A stretch of 27,383 bases of DNA, taken from the NCBI GenBank assembly GCA_036897095.1, contig JAYMSP010001966.1, positions 1 to 27,383 of the forward strand, given 5' to 3'. The DNA comes from Plantago elongata (Eukaryota > Streptophyta > Magnoliopsida > Lamiales > Plantaginaceae). A model generated the notes under the pieces. It was not told the DNA's origin. It did no database searches and was given only the letters and a program-made list of their open reading frames with translations. The position numbers and the translations under genes were made by a program. This document shows positions 19,901-27,383 of the stretch, in pieces (within the stretch, counting starts at the first letter, position 1; each line of letters starts with the position of its first letter).

Positions 19901-22900
19901 ATCTACCATATGGTAAATTCATTTCTTGATATGGAGCTTGCTTTCTCATAGAGAATGGGATCACTTCGTTCAACAGGGAAATTACACTTGGGCATTTGCA
20001 ACTGTAGATATAACTCACGCATAGCGGCAGCACAACCAATGAATCTCAAACTTTAAATAGATTAGGTGATCAGAAAGAGCGTTCAGCCCTAGAACAGGAA
20101 GACTATACCTGGGAGCTCGACTCTATAGTAAGTAATTTATGCAGATGGCCAACATTTCCTCCCTAAACATGTCAATACAGAAAGAAAATCAGACTATGCA
20201 TGTATTGGAGAGATTGAAGAAACAATAATCCAGAATGTCAAACGTAACAAAGTGGTATGAATATATGTAGACTTTAAGAGTTTAGCTACCTGGTAAACTT
20301 GGCAACTTTCTGAACTCTTTAACGGCATCCTTAGAGAGGTATCAACCTGGTTTTATTGACAGGATGAGGGTTAATCACACTTGAAAAGCAGCATTCAATA
20401 TATTGCATAAAGATACAACCTACCTGAGGCATAGGGGTTCCGTTATCCGTATTAAGAAGCATTCCTGACTCGCGATCAACCTCAAAAAGATTCGCGCGAT
20501 TTTCATCATGAAAAAAACCTGGTTTCGCACTGTTTACAGGATATCAGTATATTCTATGGTTAGAAGAAGATAATTGAAGTTTGATAGTTTGGAACATGAA
20601 ATGGCATTACTAGTAAAACAGGGAGAAGTGCCATGCATTCATATGCCAGTAATAAAATTGTGGACGTTTCTGAACATGCAATACTCTCAAGGCATTCTGC
20701 AATTCTACTACGATTTACAAAAATACTGTAACAGAATAGTATACTCCCTCTATCTAGTAATATTGTCAGTTTGACATTTTGCGTGCTCAGCTAGAAATGT
20801 TTCATTACAAAACCAAACTATTCTTGGAAATATTCCTACCCAAATAGCAAGCATATTCAAGAATATGCCCACTTATGACTTACCTTCTTTGTTCATCCTA
20901 GACCAACCTACCTCACGTGTAATATATTAGGTTTACCGAAAACTGGGAAAAAGTCAAATGCCACACCATTAATGGGATGGAGGTAGTATACATAAAGTGA
21001 GTTTCAGTATAGGTCTTGAATTAAGGAAATGAGGATTTGAGGTACTGCATTGCGCAAGCAAAGCACAAGGCTTGCACCTTTTCAAGATGCTATCATTAAG
21101 TATGACTTTGAGATTCATATGAATTAGTCAGTCGGGTGGGTTTCTATTAATAACAAACCTAAGTTATAGATCCTCATAGCTAATCAAGTACAAGTGAATC
21201 AGGTCAGGCAATACCAAAGAGGCAAAGACAGATAGAACAAAAGATGATGTGATGACGTCACAACAACAACGGCGACAACAATAACGACGACGACAACAAC
21301 AACAACAATAATAATAATTACTGTGCATCACAACAAACTATCTACTGTTTCCCAACTTGTCTACAGTCTAAACTTTATGATGCATTAGGTCATTAGTCAA
21401 ATAGTTCAGTGACATACTAAATGGCGATTGATCAGCAAAATATATATTTTGAGCATCAAGAAATCCTTACGACCTGCCAGTAATAACAACATCGAAATAT
21501 TGTAGCCAGTCAAATTTCGATTTGGAGGAACCAACGCCTGTTCTTGGGCCACAGAGAAAGTTCATCACAACATTTGTGTAATCCCAAAGGCTGCAAAAAA
21601 AATGTGAGATTTTTTAATTAGAACATAAGAAAAGAAGTGCTTTCATGACCCTATACATTTTTCTTCTTGGAAATAATTGCATTACTGCAATTTGCTAAAA
21701 TATGGATATTGCCCTGGATTAGTTTAGTTCGTTGATTAAGGAGAATTCAGAGCTATGAAGTTTAGATATTTTTTATTCAGATTGCAGAAAATGTAATCAT
21801 TGAAAGATGACCAAAAACAAAAGAATATTATCCATGAATTTAAAAACATAAACAATGCAACAATCCTTGGTAGAAGAGGGTACACAATCAAAATGGCTTT
21901 CCATGTAACATAGCAACTCTTGAAGCTAACAAAAATATTAACAATTCCCCCACCCAAACACATTTCACGCAAGGATTTATTAGATGCATATACTTTGAAC
22001 TTTTAAAAATATATAACCTCACTAAGGGATGCAAAGGAAGGTTGACAACTTTAAACAAGCTCGAAACTCTAGTTTAATATGGAGATTTTTCTTGTACCAC
22101 AGTCACACCGAAAAATATGGATTTAACAACTTACCATTGTGGAGTATGGATACATCAGTTGTCATGGGGATATACCTTGTAATACTCTAATTCATGTTTA
22201 CTCGGCAAAATGATGCCGTGAGTTTTTTAAATTCAATGGACATTACTATTCCTGCTTATTATAAAAGAAACTGTACCTGTTTGTCACCAGAAATGTAGAA
22301 CGGCCTGAGTCTCTGAGCATCTTTAGCATGGGAACAATCGTGGTGTCATCATTGATATATCTGATAGAGAATGGTAATAATGAAATCATTAATATTATCA
22401 TTTTGTAGAACATGTGCACGTGTAAAACTCATTAAAGAAGTTTAGCACTTTAGCAATAGAGCTTGAGGAAAGAAAAACACACTGCTTATCTCAAATATCT
22501 TAACATGCAATTTTCAAGAACTCATCACTAGACCATCAAACAGGATTACTCAATTGTCGCCACACATAAATATGAGACAAGATATTCACAATCATCCTCG
22601 TAAGCAATAATTAGCTGATTAAAAATACGTCTCCGCAGAGGGATGGGTTGTTGCCAAAAAGTGCACGTGTCATGCAACATGTCGAATGCAACACGTATAT
22701 TCTCCATCGGGGTCTTGGGGACGCATGATCTATGCCGGAAACTAAATTTGACATAAAGCAAAAGATCAATATATATACTGTTGAGCTAGATCCAGACTCA
22801 TGAATCCTTGCGAACACATAAGTTTGCTTTTAGAAACACAACTCATCAATCTATCTAATATCTCAATCACATGTGCACAGCAATTCATTGCGTTAGCATT

Positions 22901-25900
22901 CACTGACGTTTAGTTGACTCTTGAAACGTCCAATGAGAAAACTACCAAGTTGAAATCATGATATGGATAGACCTATCTCTCAAAAGAGACCCCAACTCAG
23001 GCACCGTAAGCCTGTAACGATCAATGAGCCACACACTTACTGGACTCAGAGAACGAGTACATGATTTAAAAAAAAAAAATTAGCTAAAAGAAGTTTAAGT
23101 TGTTATTGGAACAACTAAAAATGAATACATGAAAACAAACGAAAACGAAAACTTACTAAAGGAGATGCATCACTTTTTGGAGAAGTGAAATTCTCATAAA
23201 AAATAAATTGATTTTTCCTAAAAATTAGGAAAAAGCACATCCTATGGATCCACTAACCCATTCCATACCAGAATAGTGTAAATCTACACCATGACAATCC
23301 AAGTATTCGGCGCATTCCCCAAATTTATACTAGGGTAGATTTAGGAGTGGTTTTCCTAAATGTTTAGGAAAAATGGACTTGCTCACTCAGAAATTGGGAT
23401 TTTATGCCACTTGTATAGTTTTCTTTCAGTAGCAAAGAGTAAATAAATAAATAAAGGATTGTTGTGGAATAATCTACCTTTTGGATCAACAGGAAATGAG
23501 AGCAGACTTCCTCATCGGTTGCTTGTCTTTGCCAGATTATGTTTCTTAATGTTAACTTTATATGCATAAATAGCATCCCAATTGATTTAATACTCCCTCC
23601 ATCCCGCTAATCTGGTCCCATATTCCTTTGATGGACGTCCCGTTAATCTAGTCCCATTCCAAAAATAACAAAAAAATAAACCCCACTATCTCTCATATTG
23701 TTTCCATTCTTCATCATTCCTCTCTCTTATCTCTCATACTTTATTGGTTCTTTATCATTTTCTCGACAAATATAAACAATAAACTTTTCACTTTCCTAAA
23801 AACAACGCCGCAAAGTAATGGGACTAGATTAGTGGGAGGGAGTAGAATTTACCAAGACTAATAAGAAATTCAAATTCACTGGGTCTTCAATACAGGCTAT
23901 AGTTTTTTGTTGACAATGTAAGGTTGACATTTGGTTTCAATGATCTAGAATGTATGGTGTATGTTAAACATTGTGGTCACCCTCCGCTGAGGACTTGGGA
24001 GAAGAAGAAAAATAGTTTTGAGATTATAGAATCACTGCCAATCATGCTGGTAAACAGATGTGTTTGAGTAGACAAACATGATTGCTTGCGCAAACAAGAA
24101 ATAATAAAACATCTATTGCTGCCAATTAGTGCATACATGTACAGATTGTATAAGATATACAAAATTCTCATTGACTGCAATTTAATGGCAAAGTTATAAA
24201 TTAAAAAAAGGCTGCATATTCTAATGTAGAGGAGAAACGACCTGCCAAAAAAGGAAATGAATCGACATTCAGAATCAGAGGTGTGTGTGTGTGTGTGTGT
24301 GTTGCACTAATTGTATTATGTAATGTATAGATAGATAACATTTATTCTATTTTTCTTGGGATACAAACTATCAATATTACATATTAAACGGGAAAATTAC
24401 CCCGTATACTGGAGCATAGTGGCATTCAATTTGAATAGCTCATTGCCATAGAATAGGTAATATAAATCTTCATAAGAATATTTGCACAAATAATAGATTG
24501 CCAGCATAAATATAATTTATGAGTAATAATGTGTAGCATGATTTAAATGTTAAAAAGCTTGTGAAGTAATCCGTAAGAAAAATTATAAGTTGCTATTCAT
24601 ATAGCTTCCCTGCAGATCCTCCTCAGCCTAATTGCATCACACTATTATTAAGCAATCATATCACCTTAAGGAGATATAAGTGGCTCCCAAGAGATTTATA
24701 ATTATCACCACAAATCACTGCTTAGTGCTTACAAAATGAAATCAGCGTTCTTTGCTAAGGTTTCTACCACAAAAAAATGATTCAATCCAAAGAAACTAGC
24801 AATCAGTGATTGTTGATGACTTTATGTGGTCAAGCCTTGTGAGAAACATAAGGAATAAGTCCCACTGAAGAAACACAATGTGTGATTGATTGAAAATTAA
24901 CATAATAATGTGTCCAATATTCCTATAGAATAAAATATTATCCTTTCCATACCGTTTGGGATCTTCTGCTACCATCCTCTTTAGTGTCCCATCACGATGG
25001 CATAAGTCAACTGCAGCTCGAACATCTTTATACATGTGAGAGTAACTGCAGCACCATTAATAATAAAAATTGGAAATGTTTCACAAACAAGATTACCAAA
25101 TTAATTGTGTTACCTATATAATTACCAAAAGTGTCAGATAGCACTTTAGATGGCCAATACAGATACAGGTATGACATCATAGAATCATCAAGAGAAGTAA
25201 TGCATGGTCTATATATGTGGAACTTTATTTTCCTTGTCTTTATCTGCAAAATTTGCAACATTTCATTCGGCTTTACTAAGGGTGTTTCTAGTTTTGCACC
25301 TCTATTCAAACAACTTTATGATCAAATGCAAGATGACCTATTGCTGCAGAATCATTACGCTACCTAACACCGACATAAGAAGTTGAGAACACATGATTGG
25401 ATACCCTTTCCTCCCCAACCCTCACACATTAAACATATCACTTAGGGTTCAAACGCCAAGTCAGAACCACAAAATGATATCTCGCTTTCCTTCACATATT
25501 TCCCAAAGAAAAGTTCAAAGTAAGCCAACTAAGGCAAAAGTATGTCAAGAGGAGCTTGTAGTAACTCAGTAACTCTTACTCTGCTGATATTTTTCCTGGA
25601 TTTTTATCCTTGAAGTCTACGAGTTGAGCAAATAAGTAAGCTTCAGCCAGAGAGAAAAGAGTATCGATCAGAGCATATTCGGGTTCATCGAATGAATCCC
25701 GCGTCAAAGTATTTCCATATGAAGCAACTTTGTCTTCTTTCGACAATTCTGTGAATCCATGATAAGCAACCTTTACATACTTGTGCCGGTCCATCTGTAG
25801 ATCAGATAGCCACAATAGACAATTGACATCTGTAAACACAGATTCTAAATTGACATAATGCATCTTTTGGGAGTCACTTTTATGCAACACTTAAGCAGAA

Positions 25901-26619
25901 AGATATAGCGGACAATTTGAGGAAATATCATGTTCACAACAAAACAACACAAACCTTCAATATATTTCCTCTCTTCTTATCCAGCACCAGTCCTCTGACC
26001 ATGTACGTCCAATCAAAAGTCCACTTCAACAGCTACAGAGAGTGTCAATTTTAGTTGAGAATCTTGAAATTTGAACAGGCATCAATCAACATTGAACTAA
26101 GTTAAATTCACGTAATACATCTTTTTGAAGTTTGACCTCAGTTTCGAGATTCTAAGACAGTGTAACTAGAATAGAATTGCTTTATTTAATGGCTCCGTGC
26201 ATTTATAATTCACAAACTGAATCAACTATTTTTCTAATTGAGTAGGTAGAACTGGTGTCTAAGCAGCAATAAACAGTCAAAAATATAATTGAGAGCCCTC
26301 AACAAAGGCATACCTCTTCCGGGTATCCTAAATCATTGACCAGCTTTTTTAGAGTCCCTTCGTATGCAAGTGACTCAAAAGTGTCAGGTTTGTATTGTGC
26401 CAAAGTGTAATCCATGTCAAATCCAACAGCAACAATATTCCTCATGTTCAATGAACGGTTGCAGAAGATCTGTTTTCCTATATCAATCTTTTGTCCTCCT
26501 TCTGGAGATGACCATACAGAAGGGTGGTTATTGCCCTCATTGCGTCCAGCACTCTCAAACTGCGGTATTTCACCGTCCATTATATTACTTGTATGAGACT
26601 GAGTATGACCTGATTCCAT
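16908..26619 (-). CDS. HAD-superfamily 5'-nucleotidase (IMP-GMP-specific/NT5C2-like), 16 coding exons
   Basis: The exons, 5' to 3' on -, are 26619-26314, 26032-25955, 25794-25580, 25045-24953, 22360-22277, 21590-21474, 20529-20424, 20346-20290, 20162-20109, 19650-19593, 18975-18899, 18414-18344, 17752-17701, 17417-17358, 17188-17126 and 17030-16908. All introns are GT-AG and all joins keep phase. The total is 1614 nt and 537 residues. HAD motifs are I FDMDYT (D68, D70), II FLVTN (T257), III SAKPGFF (K300) and IV YVGDHIYGD (D376, D381). The Lys/Glu-rich part after about residue 395 looks coiled-coil. The C-terminus has YYRPSEDFMPHEF and ends in TGA. The family removes phosphate from purine nucleoside monophosphates with Mg2+, probably in the cytosol. 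Plant relatives have the same layout. The start is the first in-frame ATG after a good acceptor at 26652-26651. An N-terminal targeting exon upstream cannot be excluded. Confidence 0.93.
17753..18343 (-). other. Nucleotidase intron 12
   Basis: AT-rich intron between exons 12 and 13 with normal GT-AG ends. ORFs in it (17673-17882 and 18071-18283, -) are spurious. No repeat was recognised. Confidence 0.6.
18415..19592 (-). other. Nucleotidase introns 10 and 11 flanking exon 11
   Basis: Intron 11 is 18415-18898 and intron 10 is 18976-19592, separated by exon 11 (WRTMLVVPELEKEVELL). Nothing coding or repetitive was recognised inside either intron. Confidence 0.6.
19593..20162 (-). other. Nucleotidase exons 9-10 with HAD motif IV
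   Basis: Exon 9 (20162-20109) encodes GGNVGHLHKLL. Exon 10 (19650-19593) encodes VLYVGDHIYGDILSSKKVL, the acidic motif IV that binds Mg2+ in this family. Relatives usually have Arg where the first Ser of LSSKK stands, a mild change next to the active-site loop. Confidence 0.88.
19651..20108 (-). other. Nucleotidase intron 9
   Basis: A 458-base GT-AG intron. The ORF at 19833-20039 has no motifs and no repeat was recognised. Confidence 0.6.
20742..20988. mobile_element. Stowaway-like MITE in nucleotidase intron 6
   Basis: The left end TACTCCCTCTATCTAGTAAT and the reverse complement of the right end (TACTACCTCCATCCCATTAAT) are imperfect terminal inverted repeats of the Stowaway type with TA at the edges. 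It is about 247 bp and non-coding. Confidence 0.6.
21260..21318 (+). repeat. Trinucleotide microsatellite (CAA/CGA/TAA) in intron 6
   Basis: A compound run of CAA, CGA and TAA triplets of about 59 bases inside the 944-base intron 6 (20530-21473). Confidence 0.85.
21591..22276 (-). other. Nucleotidase intron 5
   Basis: A 686-base AT-rich intron with a T-rich acceptor (ATTTTTTTTGCAG). No element was recognised. Confidence 0.6.
22277..22360 (-). other. Nucleotidase exon 5 with HAD motif II
   Basis: An 84-base exon encoding YINDDTTIVPML and the motif II strand TFLVTNS. It is isolated by a 2592-base intron upstream and a 686-base intron downstream, and is missed by ORF-length criteria. The splice phases (2 then 2) fit both neighbours. 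Confidence 0.9.
23211..23373. mobile_element. Fold-back/MITE-like element in intron 4
   Basis: The left end (ATTTTTCCTAAAAATTAGGAAAA, with AAGCACATCCTA after it) and the right end (TTAGGAGTGGTTTTCC, with TAAATGTTTAGGAAAAAT after it) are imperfect inverted repeats of about 32 bp. Each end itself contains a short hairpin, TTTTCCTAA..TTAGGAAAA. Total about 163 bp. The superfamily is not determined and no clear target duplication was seen. Confidence 0.5.
23591..23844. mobile_element. Stowaway-like MITE in intron 4
   Basis: The left end TACTCCCTCCATCCCGCTAA continues CTGGTCCCA. It pairs with the right end TGGGACTAGATTAGTGGGAGGGAGTA as terminal inverted repeats of about 26 bp, with TA at both edges. 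It is 254 bp, AT-rich and non-coding inside. It is the best preserved of the three such elements here. Confidence 0.85.
24281..24302 (+). repeat. (GT)11 microsatellite in intron 4
   Basis: Eleven uninterrupted GT units. Confidence 0.95.
25046..25579 (-). other. Nucleotidase intron 3
   Basis: A 534-base intron between GCAGA|GTAAGAG and GGTGCTGCAG. The ORFs across it (25028-25309 on -, 25131-25367 on +) have no motif and are spurious. Confidence 0.65.
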
Positions 26620-26650
26620 TTGAAACAATATAGCAGATGGTAAGATGTAA
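26314..26650 (-). other. Nucleotidase first coding exon with HAD motif I
   Basis: The exon is bounded by an acceptor (TTTCTCCTGTAG at 26651 and above) and a donor (GGAAGAG|GTATGCC, ends 26314). It holds 31 bases of apparent 5' UTR, the ATG at 26619-26617 and 102 codons. The first 40 residues are Ser/Asn-rich and probably disordered. After IDIGKQIFCNRSLNM comes the nucleophile motif FDMDYTLAQYK. The presence of an acceptor means a 5' exon lies upstream, in or beyond the last 700 bases of the window. Confidence 0.85.
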
Positions 26651-27221
26651 CTACAGGAGAAACCCAACCATATAAAATTATATACCAGTGATGATCTATT
26701 AAGAGAGATCCAATTAGCTGTGCTAATCAAGTAAACTGCTCTTTATGCAAGTAATTTTCTGCAGCTACTTAATATGCTTGAACCATGCTATTGAACAGTA
26801 GTAGCAACGTACATACAATTGTTAATATAACAATGCAACTGAAAACACAGCTCATTCCAATTTCCCACAGAAAAATAAATAAATTTAAAAATTTTTAAAA
26901 AAATACCGTCTCTAACAAACACACCATATATGTGTTTATTCTAAGCTTACAGAAGAACAAAATGCAAAGCTCCTCATCAGGCAAACAAATTCACAAACAG
27001 ATAACATAAAAATCTGATTCTCCAGTTAAATTTACCACAAGCAGTGCAAAATTGATCCAATCACATCCCAGTGAGTTAGAATTTAGATACATTACAACCT
27101 GTCTCAGCGAAAACCTTTCAGAACCTTCTAAGAATGAGAGATTACCAGTAACAGCATGAACAGAAAAATGAAGAAAGATTAAACCAGCCTCTAACAAACA
27201 AACACACCATACATGATACAT
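26651..27221 (-). other. Upstream region of the nucleotidase gene
   Basis: AT-rich sequence upstream of the first coding exon. It must contain at least the end of an intron, and perhaps a 5' UTR exon and the promoter, but I could not place a confident TATA box or donor. It includes the first copy of a local duplication (26908-26957). The ORF at 26991-27221 is unconvincing. Confidence 0.4.
26908..26957 (+). repeat. Local duplication, first copy (uninterrupted)
   Basis: CTAACAAACACACCAT, then ATGTGTTTATTCTAAGC and TTACAGAAGAA. The same order of words recurs at 27190-27236 plus 27361-27383, where the second copy is split after TTCTAAGC by a SINE. Confidence 0.65.
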
Positions 27222-27236
27222 GTGTTGATTCTAAGC
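27190..27236 (+). repeat. Local duplication, second copy, left half
   Basis: CTAACAAACAAACACACCAT, then ATGTGTTGATTCTAAGC. It continues across the SINE at 27371 with ATACAGCAGAAAA, which corresponds to TTACAGAAGAACAA in the first copy. Confidence 0.65.
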
Positions 27237-27355
27237 GCAGCTCAGTTGGTTAGACGTTTCACCTCCAACCACTCAGTTGGTTAGACGCTTCACCTTCAAC
27301 CAATAGGTCGGGGGTTCGAGTCACCCTATAGCCGTTTCAAAAAAAAAAAAAAAAA
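27237..27355 (+). mobile_element. tRNA-derived SINE with duplicated A-box unit
   Basis: It contains a pol III A-box-like GCTCAGTTGGTTAGACG, repeated as two 31-bp tandem units (27241-27271 and 27272-27302) differing at two positions. A B-box-like GGTTCGAGTCA (27313-27323) and a 17-base poly-A tail (27339-27355) follow. Flanking 15-bp direct repeats GTG(T/A)TGATTCTAAGC (27222-27236 and 27356-27370) are the target duplication of an L1-type insertion. It is not a functional tRNA: there is no acceptor-stem pairing and it has the A-tail. Confidence 0.75.
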
Positions 27356-27383
27356 GTGATGATTCTAAGCATACAGCAGAAAA

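Larger units (their letters stand above)
22361..24952 (-). other. Nucleotidase intron 4, the largest
   Basis: A 2592-base GT-AG intron (donor AAACG|GTATGG, acceptor TCTATCAG). It contains a fold-back element (23211-23373), a Stowaway-like MITE (23591-23844), a GT repeat (24281-24302) and an unexplained 71-codon antisense-type ORF (22546-22761). Confidence 0.8.

Noticed and set aside
24796..25035. Stand-alone small protein MYKDVRAAVDLCHRDG...
   Set aside because: Its first part is exon 4 of the nucleotidase. The remainder reads into intron 4 past the donor at 24953.
27237..27335. Functional tRNA gene
   Set aside because: A and B boxes are present, but the A-box half is duplicated, no acceptor stem pairs, and a poly-A tail with target duplication marks it as a SINE.

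Overview
The window is plant nuclear DNA, most likely from a eudicot. It is AT-rich, with GT-AG introns, nested LTR retrotransposons, Stowaway-type MITEs and a tRNA-derived SINE. The species cannot be named from the sequence. No bacterial-style gene, CRISPR array, rRNA or intact tRNA was seen.

Left part (about 128-8510): the 3' half of a decayed Ty3/gypsy element of the Tat type. In + order it holds the end of the RT-linked RNase H, a second RNase H domain, an integrase broken by stops and frameshifts, and a 3' LTR behind a 29-nt purine tract. Between integrase and LTR lie two genes on the opposite strand. The distal one (2783-5712) is a broken copy of a plant 'putative gypsy-type transposon' (Transposase_28-like) protein. 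The proximal one (6688-7110) is an intact 140-codon ORF that I do not recognise. Each has its own TATAAATAGGGG box, shares short promoter and leader modules with the other, and has a plausible 5'-leader intron ending at the ATG. This antisense cassette is the most interesting part of the window.

Middle (9308-15826): a complete-length but dead Ty1/copia element, SIRE/Maximus-like by its gag and pol. It has two roughly 720-bp LTRs and a 5-bp target-site duplication (CATGC). The coding region has many frameshifts, and an internal deletion removes the integrase catalytic core. The 3' LTR lacks the last 10 bases present in the 5' LTR, yet the duplication abuts the shortened end.

Right part (16908-26619, - strand): an intact 16-coding-exon gene for a HAD-superfamily 5'-nucleotidase (cytosolic IMP-GMP-specific/NT5C2-like group). 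All exon joins keep frame and give 537 residues, with all four HAD motifs present. Its introns and flanks hold three Stowaway-like MITEs, a fold-back element and microsatellites. Upstream of the gene is a SINE with a duplicated A-box unit, inserted into one copy of a locally duplicated sequence.
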